NCBI GenBank assembly: GCA_910577335.1
Contig: CAJTMJ010000030.1
Span: 1 to 42,930 of the forward strand
Direction of reading: 5' to 3'
DNA: 42,930 nt
Source of the DNA: an uncultured Duncaniella sp.
GTDB taxonomy: Bacteria; Bacteroidota; Bacteroidia; Bacteroidales; Muribaculaceae
Position 1 is the stretch's first letter; the number at the start of each line of letters is the position of its first letter. A program made the translations under genes and the position numbers. The notes under the pieces are model-generated. The model worked only from the letters and a program-made list of their open reading frames with translations, searched no databases and was not told the origin of the DNA. Shown piece after piece: positions 34,877 through 42,330 of the stretch.

Positions 34877-35611
34877 TTATTCTCCCAATCTGAAGTCGGT
34901 GACATTGCTTCGGTCAAGATGCATATCTGAGAAATAGCTGAGGCAATTGCCTTTGGTGGGCGCTTGGCTTGCGATACCGATCAGGAGCTTGTCGGGATAA
35001 TTGTTTTTGTACAGGCGTACCATCTGCCATTCTTTGCCGTCGATAGAATAATAGCTTGCGATGGTCTGTGTGTCAGACGATATTTTCATGAAAACCTGAT
35101 CCACATTCATGAGGTCATGGTTATTATCATCCGAAGTGCCTACTGTGCGGACGCTGACTATGCGATGACCACCACGTTCATCCTGCTCAAAGCAGAGCTT
35201 TTGGTATAGGGAATCGTTGGCGAATACTAATAGATCAGCTGCATTATATGTCCCGTCAGGTGTGAATCCCGGTTTCACTTTAGCGGAGATGGTGAAAGGC
35301 TTCGTATTGTCAATTTCCGTTAGGATGGCAGGGATGGAATGGTTTGAAAGTTTGCCGTTGGGGTCGTTGAATATGTCACGTCCTTCACCGCAGGCAAATG
35401 TCAGAATAGAGTCCTGGATATTTACCAATGAATCTCCGCCATTGAGCGATTTTGTGAAGTCGATGCCGTCGAATGTGATGGAGCAATCGGTCAACGCCAT
35501 CTGTGAGATTTCAGTGGTTTCGGGTTTTTCCTCCATTTTTGCCTGCTGGCTATTTTGGCATGAATTTAATGCGAGCAGCAGATTAATGGCTATAGCTATT
35601 GTCTTATTCAT
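34877..35611 (-). CDS. DUF1349-like lipoprotein (second of a tandem pair)
   Basis: 244 residues with a lipoprotein signal (LLLALNSC, Cys18). The mature part shares the layout of its neighbour: PFTISAKVKPGFTPDGTYNAADLLVFANDSLYQKLCFEQ in the middle, then YYSIDGKEWQMVRLYKNNY and a final beta-strand region, typical of the DUF1349/concanavalin-like fold. It is the first gene of a two-gene operon and is divergent from the LuxR-type gene, with overlapping promoters in the 88-base gap. The two proteins are similar in plan but clearly diverged. Confidence 0.7.
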   Translation of the reverse strand: MNKTIAIAINLLLALNSCQNSQQAKMEEKPETTEISQMALTDCSITFDGIDFTKSLNGGDSLVNIQDSILTFACGEGRDIFNDPNGKLSNHSIPAILTEIDNTKPFTISAKVKPGFTPDGTYNAADLLVFANDSLYQKLCFEQDERGGHRIVSVRTVGTSDDNNHDLMNVDQVFMKISSDTQTIASYYSIDGKEWQMVRLYKNNYPDKLLIGIASQAPTKGNCLSYFSDMHLDRSNVTDFRLGE

Positions 35612-35639
35612 TTGATTTTGAAAAAATTTTGTAAATTTG
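35611..35639 (+). promoter_or_regulatory. Promoter of the LuxR-type gene
   Basis: TAAATTTG (35632-35639) fits the -7 element exactly. The nearest TTTG (35611-35614) is 17 bases upstream, two less than usual. A transcript would start near 35645. Confidence 0.45.
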
Positions 35640-35645
35640 TTGATG

Positions 35646-35677
35646 CAAAATTAATGCTTGTCATTTGCGGTGGCAAT
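35646..35677 (-). promoter_or_regulatory. Promoter of the DUF1349 operon
   Basis: On the - strand: ATTG (35674-35677, one mismatch to TTTG), 20 bases, then TAATTTTG (35646-35653). The -7 elements of this and the opposite promoter are only six bases apart, so the two cannot be occupied at the same time. Confidence 0.5.
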
Positions 35678-35699
35678 AGTTAATTTTAGCCATTTTGTT

Positions 35700-36455
35700 A
35701 TGGATATTGAATACAGTTTTAAGAGCGCTTTGCTGTCACAGGCTGAATCGGGATTGATTGACCATGAGTCCCGATTGGATGAGTGTTGTGCCATGGCAAA
35801 GTGTTTTGCAGATGTTCAAGGCGGTATTGCAGTAGTCTCGGATTTGTTAAAGGACAGAAGCTATATATTTTCTGGCGGTTTAGGGGAGTCGTTGGGGCTT
35901 AAGACATCCACTGTCATTGAGTCGGCGTTCGAAGATATAATATTCTCACTAATAGCTCCGCAGGATCTGCTTGACCGACATGTGCTTGAGCTCAGGTACA
36001 TAGAGCTGATTAAGACATTGCCTGTTGAAAAGCGTGGTGACTATATCCAGTCGAGCAAGGTAAACCTACATGTGAACGGCGCGGAGATTCCGATTATCCA
36101 CCAGACCCGTTATTTTGAAATAACCGACAGCGGGAGTGTGAATATAGGTATATGTACTTATATGCCGATAGGTGTGTGCCGGACCGAGCCTTTCGAGGGA
36201 CAGATTATAAATCTGAAAACCGGAAAAGCCCTTTCGTTGGAGGAATTGGGTATAGTGGATTCCAAGATTCTGTCGATACGTGAGCGGGAGGTGTTAGCGT
36301 TGCTCTCTCAAGGAATGGCAAGTAAGCAGATAGCCGATAAATTGAATATATCCCTTAACACTGTATATCGTCATCGTCAAAATATCCTACAGCATTTAAA
36401 TGTGGCAAACACGGCTGAGGCTGTGAAGATTGGTCTGAAAATGAATCTGATTTAA
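35700..36455 (+). CDS. LuxR-family transcriptional regulator
   Basis: 251 residues from the ATG at 35700 (a TTG at 35658 is in frame but falls into the promoter area). The C-terminal 60 residues are a LuxR helix-turn-helix: LSIREREVLALLSQGMASKQ, then IADKLNISLNTVYRHRQNI. The N-terminal part (about 1-170) has no receiver Asp motif and looks like a small-molecule or PAS-like sensor (IAVVSDLLKDRSYIFSGG). It probably controls the divergent DUF1349 operon, given the shared promoter region. The rlmN gene follows 49 bases later. Confidence 0.85.
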   Translation: MDIEYSFKSALLSQAESGLIDHESRLDECCAMAKCFADVQGGIAVVSDLLKDRSYIFSGGLGESLGLKTSTVIESAFEDIIFSLIAPQDLLDRHVLELRYIELIKTLPVEKRGDYIQSSKVNLHVNGAEIPIIHQTRYFEITDSGSVNIGICTYMPIGVCRTEPFEGQIINLKTGKALSLEELGIVDSKILSIREREVLALLSQGMASKQIADKLNISLNTVYRHRQNILQHLNVANTAEAVKIGLKMNLI

Positions 36456-36504
36456 GGAGCGTTTAGCTTCTGTTCTCTTAGTTCAATTGTCGAAACAACC
36501 GATT

Positions 36505-37581
36505 ATGATGGATAAAAATAGTAAGAATATGCGTCGTCCGTTGTTGGGTATGACGCTTGAAGAGTTAAAACCGGTGGTTGAGGAGGCTGGCTTGCGTCCG
36601 TTTGCCGCCAAGCAGATTGCCCGATGGCTTTACGAGAAACGGGTGATGACTATAGACGAGATGACAGATCTCTCCAAGTCGGCGCGCGAATACCTGAATG
36701 AGAACTATTGCGTTGGACGTGTTGCCCCTAAGGCGGAAGCCCGCTCGGTTGACGGCACGGTTAAATATCTTTTCGCCACCCGTGGCGAGGGGTTTGACTT
36801 CCTCGTAGGCGGGAAGGGTGGCAGAGATGTTGAGGCGGTATATATACCCGATAAGGAACGCGCCACACTTTGCGTGTCGTCGCAGGCGGGATGTAAAATG
36901 GGGTGCCGCTTCTGCATGACAGGTATGCAGGGATTTCACGGTAGCCTTACCGCAGCCGGCATCCTCAATCAGATTTTCTCTATTCCGGAAAGCGAAAGCC
37001 TTACCAATCTGGTGTTCATGGGTATGGGTGAACCTATGGATAATGTGGATGAGGTAATAAAAGCCATAGATATCCTCACTGCCAAATGGGGATTGGCGTG
37101 GAGTCCTAAACGCATCACCGTATCTTCGATAGGTAAGCTTGACGGGCTGCGCCGATTGCTGAACGAGACCAAAGTTCATGTGGCTATAAGTGTGCATTCA
37201 CCTTTTGCTCCCGAACGTGAGGGGCTGATGCCTGTCGAGCGTGCCTTCCCGGTGAGGAAGGTGATGGCTGAACTAAGTAATTATGATTTCGCCCATCAGC
37301 GCCGTCTGTCAGCTGAATACATAATGTGGAAAGGTGTCAATGACGATTTCAAACATGCCGATGCGTTGGCGGCGTTGCTTAAAGGTCAGGAGTGCAGGGT
37401 GAACCTGATACGATTCCATGCCATACCCGGTTTCGAGCATGTGACCTCCGATTTGCGCACCATGGAGGCGTTCCGTGACCGCTTGAACGAGCGAGGCGTC
37501 ACAGCTACCATCAGAGCGTCGAGGGGAGAGGATATAGAAGCCGCCTGCGGAATGCTCAGCGGAAAAGAGAGTGAAAAATAG
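36505..37581 (+). CDS. rlmN: 23S rRNA / tRNA adenine C2-methyltransferase
   Basis: 358 residues from ATG 36505 (a TTG at 36487 is in frame). It is a radical SAM enzyme that methylates A2503 of 23S rRNA and A37 of some tRNAs. The 4Fe-4S motif C-x3-C-x2-C is in AGCKMGCRFCMTG (Cys130, 134, 137), and the C-terminal methyl-carrier Cys348 is in AACGML. LVFMGMGEPMDNVDEV and VAISVHSPF are further conserved segments. It is a housekeeping gene whose position behind the LuxR-type regulator probably has no functional meaning. Confidence 0.97.
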   Translation: MMDKNSKNMRRPLLGMTLEELKPVVEEAGLRPFAAKQIARWLYEKRVMTIDEMTDLSKSAREYLNENYCVGRVAPKAEARSVDGTVKYLFATRGEGFDFLVGGKGGRDVEAVYIPDKERATLCVSSQAGCKMGCRFCMTGMQGFHGSLTAAGILNQIFSIPESESLTNLVFMGMGEPMDNVDEVIKAIDILTAKWGLAWSPKRITVSSIGKLDGLRRLLNETKVHVAISVHSPFAPEREGLMPVERAFPVRKVMAELSNYDFAHQRRLSAEYIMWKGVNDDFKHADALAALLKGQECRVNLIRFHAIPGFEHVTSDLRTMEAFRDRLNERGVTATIRASRGEDIEAACGMLSGKESEK

Positions 37582-37636
37582 GTATTGATTTCAAGAGAGT
37601 GTTACTGAACGTTCTTTAACACCTTGTGATAGATGA

Positions 37637-37670
37637 AGAGTGCCGTGCGGGAATAACCGGACGGCACTCT
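37637..37670 (+). terminator. Terminator after rlmN
   Basis: AGAGTGCCGT-GCGG / CCGG-ACGGCACTCT forms a stem of about 13-14 bp with a short loop (37637-37650 with 37657-37670), followed by TTTAG. The T tail is weak but the hairpin is very stable. Confidence 0.8.
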
Positions 37671-37876
37671 TTAGATTTGATTATTGTGTTAGATTGGATT
37701 GAATATTGTTGGAGAATGACTGTCAGCGAGAGCTTTTGCGCTCTCGGGATGAGGAGAGAGTGGTTTATTAGCCCGAAGAGCTGTTCATGGTTGTAGTGAC
37801 GGATGTTTTTATGTCAGGACATAGTTACACCTGTCAATCAGACTGCCCGCAAGAGGGGAGCGGAGAATGATTGCTT
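37671..37876. other. Intergenic stretch with one hairpin
   Basis: No gene is visible. CGAGAGC-TTTTGC-GCTCTCG (37727-37746) is a 7-bp hairpin without a T tract and may mark the 3' end of the XRE transcript from the - strand. The rest shows nothing I can support. Confidence 0.4.
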
Positions 37877-38089
37877 TCAAGACGGCAGTCGCGATATGTA
37901 AGGCTCGAAGAAGTTACGCTGTAGTGCTTTCGAGATACGCAGAAGAAGCTCGGCATCGATGCTGCGGCGATTGAATATCTTGTAGATATTGGTGCGATTG
38001 CATCCAAGCTCGTTTGATAGCCAAACCACAGACTTCTTCTGTGTCTTCAGCTCCTCCTGTATGAGTTTGCCAATAAAGATAGTCGTCAT
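37877..38089 (-). CDS. Small XRE-type HTH protein
   Basis: 70 residues, nearly all one helix-turn-helix domain of the XRE/Cro type: KKSVVWLSNELGCNRTNIYKIF (about 18-39) is the HTH, followed by RRSIDAELLLRISKAL and a short tail ending PYISRLPS. There is no toxin gene beside it and no phage gene in view. It probably works as a small repressor; the perfect inverted repeat just upstream of its start (38092-38124) is a candidate operator. A structured ncRNA gene lies 130 bases upstream in the same direction. Confidence 0.85.
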   Translation of the reverse strand: MTTIFIGKLIQEELKTQKKSVVWLSNELGCNRTNIYKIFNRRSIDAELLLRISKALQRNFFEPYISRLPS

Positions 38090-38091
38090 GT

Positions 38092-38124
38092 AGTATAATT
38101 GTTAGGATTTAAAATGATTATACT
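38092..38124. promoter_or_regulatory. Inverted-repeat operator before the XRE gene
   Basis: AGTATAAT (38092-38099) and ATTATACT (38117-38124) are perfect 8-bp arms with a 17-base spacer, starting three bases from the XRE start codon. XRE regulators often bind such dyads over their own promoter. Confidence 0.5.
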
Positions 38125-38219
38125 GTGGTACTTTTTGTTAAACGGTTAATTAAAGTGGGAGTGTCCATAGGTTTTGTATAGCCGCAGTGAATCATAAGAG
38201 TATGTCAATATGGCGGTAC

Positions 38220-38246
38220 AAAAATAGGGCTGAACCCTTTATTTTC
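38220..38246 (-). terminator. Terminator of the - strand ncRNA
   Basis: On the - strand: AAAAT-AA-AGGG-TTCAG-CCCT-ATTTT, a GC core extended by A-T pairs, ending in a run of six Ts. It separates the ncRNA from the XRE gene downstream. Confidence 0.75.
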
Positions 38247-38476
38247 GTCCCCAGTCTGTGGCACCGCCAAGCGCCTTTTCCACGGAACAAGTATAAAATG
38301 AGTCCAGCCCGTATTTCGAGCATATAACTAATTCAATCTCGTTATTCCCCGTGGACTGAAGGAAGTTGGCGGTTTCCAGACAGAGGGAATATCTGAGGCT
38401 GTGTGACAAAACTAAAGTCTTTTCTTATACGAGGAAAGCTTAGCTTAGTAGCTACCATAACAGCCAAACGGTAGCT
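38222..38476 (-). ncRNA. Structured non-coding RNA gene, about 255 nt
   Basis: No reading frame of note runs here, yet the stretch has all parts of an independent RNA gene on the - strand: a consensus promoter (38481-38511), a 5' hairpin AGCTACC/GGTAGCT (38450-38476) at the expected transcript start, and a long-range helix. That helix pairs TCCC, GTCTG and ACCGCCAA (plus coordinates about 38368-38391) with TTGGCGGT, CAGAC and GGGA (about 38249-38272). A terminator closes the gene. A competing pairing, TATTCCC with GGGAATA, is possible. I do not recognise it securely. A 6S-type RNA (including the Bacteroidales-1 motif) is the first guess from length and the long interrupted helix; tmRNA and RNase P signatures are absent. 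Confidence 0.65.
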
Positions 38477-38480
38477 GATG

Positions 38481-38511
38481 CAAAGGTAGTAACCTTTTGG
38501 GGATTTTCAAA
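38481..38511 (-). promoter_or_regulatory. Consensus promoter of the ncRNA gene
   Basis: On the - strand: TTTG (38508-38511), 19 bases, TACCTTTG (38481-38488), an exact fit to the Bacteroidota consensus. The transcript should start at about 38475, right at the first hairpin. Confidence 0.75.
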
Positions 38512-38858
38512 AGAAAAAACAATAAAAATCGACTGTCAGGTTTATAAAAAGTATTAAAAATAGCAAAATAGGCTAATTGGGTAAAACAATATCTTACATG
38601 AAATAGTTGTGTATGGTAAAGAGAAATCTACCTGTGTAGACTCCTTTTTTACCAAAATTATTTAAAAATAATTAATACGGAAAAATTTCTTTAATCTTAT
38701 AACTTTATACCGAAAAAAGTCACTAACTTTGCAGTCGAATAAGTGGAGCATAACAAATATCCTCTCACTGGGACTGCATGAACGGTCACCGGAAAAGGTA
38801 TCTAAGATTGTAGATTGCAACGAATTATAAACTTCATATCAAAAACTCTTAATTAACG
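38512..38858 (+). promoter_or_regulatory. AT-rich upstream region and promoter of pckA
   Basis: No gene. TAACTTTG (38724-38731) is a perfect -7 element; no good TTTG is found at the right distance, so activation by another factor is possible. The leader would be about 120 bases. Upstream lie a hairpin (38615-38653; GGTAAA with TTTACC and TCTAC with GTAGA) and a perfect palindrome AATTATTT-AA-AAATAATT (38656-38673). Confidence 0.5.
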
Positions 38859-40463
38859 ATGAGTACAATTGATTTATCAAAGTATGGTATCACCGGTGCA
38901 AAGGTGATCCACAACCCCAGCTACGACCAGCTCTTTATCGATGAGACCAACCCCGAGCTTACAGGCTATGAAAAGGGTCAGGTTACCGAGCTTGGTGCAG
39001 TGAATGTGATGACAGGTATCTACACCGGCCGTTCTCCCAAGGACAAATTCTTTGTAAAGGATGACACCAGCGCAAACTCTATCTGGTGGACTTCTGATGA
39101 GTACAAGAATGACAATAAACCTATTACTCCCGAGACTTGGAAGGCTCTCAAGGCTATCGCCGACAAAGAGCTATCTGACAAGACTCTCTATGTTGTTGAC
39201 GCTTTCTGCGGCACCAACCCCGACACTCGTCTTGCAGTTCGTTTCGTGATGGAAGTTGCATGGCAGGCTCACTTCGTGACCAACATGTTCATTCGTCCTA
39301 CTGAAGATGAGCTTAAGAACTTTACTCCTGATTTCGTTGTGCTCAACGCTTCTAAGGCTAAGGTTGAAAACTGGAAGGAACTCGGCATCAACTCTGAGAC
39401 TTGCGTTGCCTTCAACCTTACCGAACGTATGCAGCTCATCATCAACACTTGGTATGGTGGTGAAATGAAGAAGGGTATGTTCTCAATCATGAACTACTAC
39501 AATCCTCTTCGCGGTATCGCTTCTATGCACTGCTCAGCCAACACTGACAAGCAGGGTGAGAACACCGCTATCTTCTTCGGTCTTTCAGGTACAGGTAAGA
39601 CTACTCTTTCTACCGACCCGAAACGTCTCCTTATCGGTGACGACGAACACGGTTGGGACGACAACGGCGTGTTCAACTACGAAGGTGGTTGCTACGCTAA
39701 GGTTATCAACCTTGACAAGGAAAGCGAACCCGACATCTACAATGCTATCACCCGTGACGCTCTTCTTGAGAACGTTACAGTTGACGCTAACGGCAAGATC
39801 GATTTCACTGACAAGAGCGTGACCGAGAATACTCGTGTAAGCTACCCGATCAACCACATCAAGAACATCATCGTTCCCAGCCGCGGTCCCGCCGCTAAGA
39901 ACGTGATCTTCCTTTCAGCTGATGCGTTCGGTGTGCTTCCTCCCGTATCTATCCTTACTCCCGAGCAGACTAAGTACTACTTCCTCTCAGGCTTCACCAG
40001 CAAGCTCGCAGGTACTGAACGCGGTATTACTGAGCCTACTCCTACCTTCTCTGCTTGCTTCGGCGCAGCGTTCCTTTCGCTCCACCCCACCAAGTATGCT
40101 GAAGAACTCGTAAAACGTATGGAACAGAGCGGTGCCAAGGCATACCTCGTTAACACCGGCTGGAACGGTTCAGGCAAGCGTATCTCTATCCGTGATACTC
40201 GTGGTATCATCGACGCTATCCTTGACGGTGCTATCCTTAAGGCTCCGACCAAGCAGCTCCCCATCTTCGACTTCACTATTCCTACCGAACTTCCGGGCGT
40301 AGATCCTAAGATCCTTGATCCTCGCGACACCTACACTAACCCCGAAGAATGGACAGTTAAGGCTGACAAGCTCGCTGAAATGTTCATCAACAACTTCAAG
40401 AAGTTTGAAGGTCACGAAGCTGGTAAGGCTCTCGTAGCTGCCGGTCCTCACATTGAAAAATAA
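38859..40463 (+). CDS. pckA: ATP-dependent phosphoenolpyruvate carboxykinase
   Basis: 534 residues, standard length. In gut Bacteroidota this enzyme runs mainly towards oxaloacetate, fixing CO2 into PEP with ATP formation on the way to succinate. The P-loop GLSGTGKTTLS (about 241-251), the PEPCK signature FGLSGTGKTTLSTDPKRLLI, the metal/kinase-2 region GDDEHGWDD, MTGIYTGRSPKDKFFV (about 51-66) and the C-terminal NTGWNGSGKRI are all intact. The third-position usage is strongly biased, as in highly expressed genes. It stands alone with its own promoter and a strong terminator. Confidence 0.98.
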   Translation: MSTIDLSKYGITGAKVIHNPSYDQLFIDETNPELTGYEKGQVTELGAVNVMTGIYTGRSPKDKFFVKDDTSANSIWWTSDEYKNDNKPITPETWKALKAIADKELSDKTLYVVDAFCGTNPDTRLAVRFVMEVAWQAHFVTNMFIRPTEDELKNFTPDFVVLNASKAKVENWKELGINSETCVAFNLTERMQLIINTWYGGEMKKGMFSIMNYYNPLRGIASMHCSANTDKQGENTAIFFGLSGTGKTTLSTDPKRLLIGDDEHGWDDNGVFNYEGGCYAKVINLDKESEPDIYNAITRDALLENVTVDANGKIDFTDKSVTENTRVSYPINHIKNIIVPSRGPAAKNVIFLSADAFGVLPPVSILTPEQTKYYFLSGFTSKLAGTERGITEPTPTFSACFGAAFLSLHPTKYAEELVKRMEQSGAKAYLVNTGWNGSGKRISIRDTRGIIDAILDGAILKAPTKQLPIFDFTIPTELPGVDPKILDPRDTYTNPEEWTVKADKLAEMFINNFKKFEGHEAGKALVAAGPHIEK

Positions 40464-40491
40464 TCAATAGGATTACAATTTCAAATACCCT

Positions 40492-40528
40492 ATATCGCCA
40501 TGGCACACTCGCCATGGCGATATTTTTT
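40492..40528 (+). terminator. Terminator after pckA
   Basis: A perfect 13-bp stem ATATCGCCATGGC / GCCATGGCGATAT with a 6-base loop (40492-40504, 40511-40523), followed by TTTTTT. It is a textbook intrinsic terminator. Confidence 0.95.
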
Positions 40529-40560
40529 ATTATAAACCCAAAATTTTTTGAAAAAAAGTG

Positions 40561-40584
40561 TAACAAATTCTGAATAGTTACGTC
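40561..40584 (+). promoter_or_regulatory. Possible ECF-sigma-type promoter of the S41 peptidase gene
   Basis: TAAC (40561-40564), a 16-base spacer and CGTC (40581-40584) follow the common AAC-N16-CGTC layout of ECF sigma promoters; no consensus TAnnTTTG is present in the gap. The start codon is 55 bases further. This rests on one site only. Confidence 0.35.
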
Positions 40585-40639
40585 TATATATATAAGATAG
40601 GTGAATTATTATCTCCTGCAATCATTAATATTAAATATT

Positions 40640-41998
40640 ATGCGCAAATTTTTATTTTTGCTGTTACTTATGCCGGTGTGCATGAGTGCTGCCCGTCCGG
40701 TTACAATCTCACGTGAGGCTGCTATCGCCGATGTCGATTCTTTAGTAGCTGCGATTGAAGAGGTTGAGGTTGATCCATACGCTCTGCTCGATAAAGATGT
40801 GTTTTATAAGGCTGTTGCCGACACTAAAAAATCATTTACCGCCGATAGCGTAACTCCGGCTCAGATGTATCTGGCACTATCGCGTCTTACCGGAATGTTC
40901 CGTCAAGGTCATCTCGGAGTGTCAATATCTTACAACATTATAGGTGATAGCGGCGTGGTGTTCCCGTTTGGCAGTATGCTGAAAGTTATTCCGGGAAGCC
41001 ATAAGGTGATACTTACGCTTGACACTGTTGTGGATGGCGTGAGAGTTAAGAAAGGTGAAGAGATCGTGTCGATTAACGGGCGCAAAACACCGGAGATAGT
41101 TGAGTCGTATCTTAAGCATGCCCCCATGGAGAAAGATGCTTTTGGCTGTAGCTATCTTTCCGGCGATATGGATTTTTTGATGTGGTGTGAAAATCCTGAC
41201 GTTAAGAGCTTTGACGTGGTGCTGTCGGACGGCGGTAAGACCAGAAAACACACATTCAATGGAGTGGCTGTCAACAAACTTATTTCACCGCCTAAGGAAA
41301 AGTTCGTGCCATACGACTATAAGCTTCTTAACGATTCCGTGATGTTGTTCTCATTTAATACCTGCTATTGGGACAGCGAGTTCGCCTATTTTTTGCGTAA
41401 AATGAACAAGGAGGCTCGCGATAAGGGTGTGAAGCACCTTATTATAGATGTGCGCTCTAACGGTGGCGGCAATTCAAGAGCCGGCGATGAGGTGTGCCGG
41501 TATCTTACTGATCAGAAGTTTAATGGTTTCGGTGGGTCCAAGGTTAAGATTTCCAATTCCGTTCTAAAGAGCTATGGTAAGAGGGCTGCCGACATGGGTT
41601 TAAATAATTATAAGGTGGATTCGGTATATGTTAACATGGATCAGGATGAATTAGAGATGGAACTGCCATACGATGCCAAATACCGTTTCCCCGGCAAGAG
41701 CTATCTGCTGATAGGTCCCGGAACCTTCTCTTCAGCCTCTAATTTCGCATGGGAATATTGGAAATTCGTTCCCGGCACTGTCATCGGCGAGGAGACAGGT
41801 GGCGTGAATATCTGTGTGGGCGATGTGATTGGTAAGAATCTGCCAAACTCCAAATTCCGCATGTTTATCCCTTGGAAAATATTCTATCATTACGGCGCAA
41901 AGGACGGAGATCCCATCCAAGGCACCATCCCCGACATCCAAGTCCCCGCTGAGGAAGCCCTCACCCGCACCCTCCGCCTCATCGAAACCGGGAAGTGA
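40640..41998 (+). CDS. S41-family (C-terminal processing type) peptidase
   Basis: 452 residues from ATG 40640, where a signal peptide begins (RKFLFLLLLMPVCMSAARP); an upstream in-frame ATG at 40601 would spoil it. An N-terminal helical domain (about 20-100), a PDZ-like part (about 105-155, VDGVRVKKGEEIVSINGRK) and the S41 catalytic domain (about 220-445) follow. HLIIDVRSNGGGNSRAGDEV and GPGTFSSASNFAWEYWKF (catalytic Ser 364/365) match the family. It should be a periplasmic or surface serine peptidase of unknown substrate. It stands alone between two terminators. Confidence 0.88.
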   Translation: MRKFLFLLLLMPVCMSAARPVTISREAAIADVDSLVAAIEEVEVDPYALLDKDVFYKAVADTKKSFTADSVTPAQMYLALSRLTGMFRQGHLGVSISYNIIGDSGVVFPFGSMLKVIPGSHKVILTLDTVVDGVRVKKGEEIVSINGRKTPEIVESYLKHAPMEKDAFGCSYLSGDMDFLMWCENPDVKSFDVVLSDGGKTRKHTFNGVAVNKLISPPKEKFVPYDYKLLNDSVMLFSFNTCYWDSEFAYFLRKMNKEARDKGVKHLIIDVRSNGGGNSRAGDEVCRYLTDQKFNGFGGSKVKISNSVLKSYGKRAADMGLNNYKVDSVYVNMDQDELEMELPYDAKYRFPGKSYLLIGPGTFSSASNFAWEYWKFVPGTVIGEETGGVNICVGDVIGKNLPNSKFRMFIPWKIFYHYGAKDGDPIQGTIPDIQVPAEEALTRTLRLIETGK

Positions 41999-42029
41999 TT
42001 AAATAGTTGCTTTTTGTAGAGATATAAAT

Positions 42030-42071
42030 GGTAGCGATGGCAATAAGAAAAAAGCCATCGCTACCGTTTTT
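42030..42071 (+). terminator. Terminator after the S41 peptidase gene
   Basis: A perfect 12-bp stem GGTAGCGATGGC / GCCATCGCTACC (42030-42041, 42054-42065), which can be extended by four A-T/T-G pairs, with an A-rich loop and a run of five Ts. Confidence 0.93.
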
Positions 42072-42090
42072 ATTTACTTAAGGCGATAAA

Positions 42091-42169
42091 GACCAATATT
42101 TGGTCTAATCCAAAAAATCAATGTAAATTTTGGATTATAATCCAAAAAATAAGCTGAATTTTTGGATTA
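42091..42169. repeat. Tandem palindrome array
   Basis: After the palindrome GACCAA-TAT-TTGGTC (42091-42105), the motif TAATCCAAAA occurs four times as two inverted pairs with a 32-base period: 42106-42115 with 42128-42137, and 42138-42147 with 42160-42169. The arms reach 10-11 bp. The symmetry and helical spacing suggest protein-binding half sites, or two tandem RNA hairpins. The rest of the gap to 42330 holds a promoter and a 9-mer repeat. Confidence 0.75.
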
Positions 42170-42216
42170 GGACCGTTTTGAGTATTACGTGTGGGTGGCG
42201 ATGAGCCGGGTGTGAA

Positions 42217-42248
42217 TTTGTGAAATAGCGGTAATATGGTTAAATTTG
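42217..42248 (+). promoter_or_regulatory. Consensus promoter before the sialidase-like remnant
   Basis: TTTG (42217-42220), 20 bases and TAAATTTG (42241-42248) fit the Bacteroidota consensus exactly. The transcript would start near 42253, just before the 9-mer repeats. Confidence 0.7.
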
Positions 42249-42260
42249 CAGGTGGAAAGT

Positions 42261-42302
42261 AATTCCTTGAATTCCTTAGATTTCTTGAATTCCTTGAATC
42301 TG
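42261..42302. repeat. 9-bp tandem repeat in the presumed 5' leader
   Basis: AATTCCTTG, AATTCCTTA, GATTTCTTG, AATTCCTTG and a partial AATCTG follow one another without gaps. Copy number of such short arrays can change by replication slippage; here it would alter only the leader length. Confidence 0.75.
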
Positions 42303-42330
42303 AATAACCGGGCATGCCGTGAAATACCCT

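Noticed and set aside
36565..37197. 210-codon open frame on the - strand inside rlmN
   Set aside because: Shadow of a well-conserved housekeeping gene; no supporting signals.
38222..38476. tmRNA or RNase P RNA
   Set aside because: No tRNA-like ends, tag reading frame, T-arm or conserved RNase P core could be found on either strand.
42118..42315. Small - strand protein with Asn-Ser-Arg repeats
   Set aside because: The repeats are simply the 9-mer DNA repeat read backwards; no start context.
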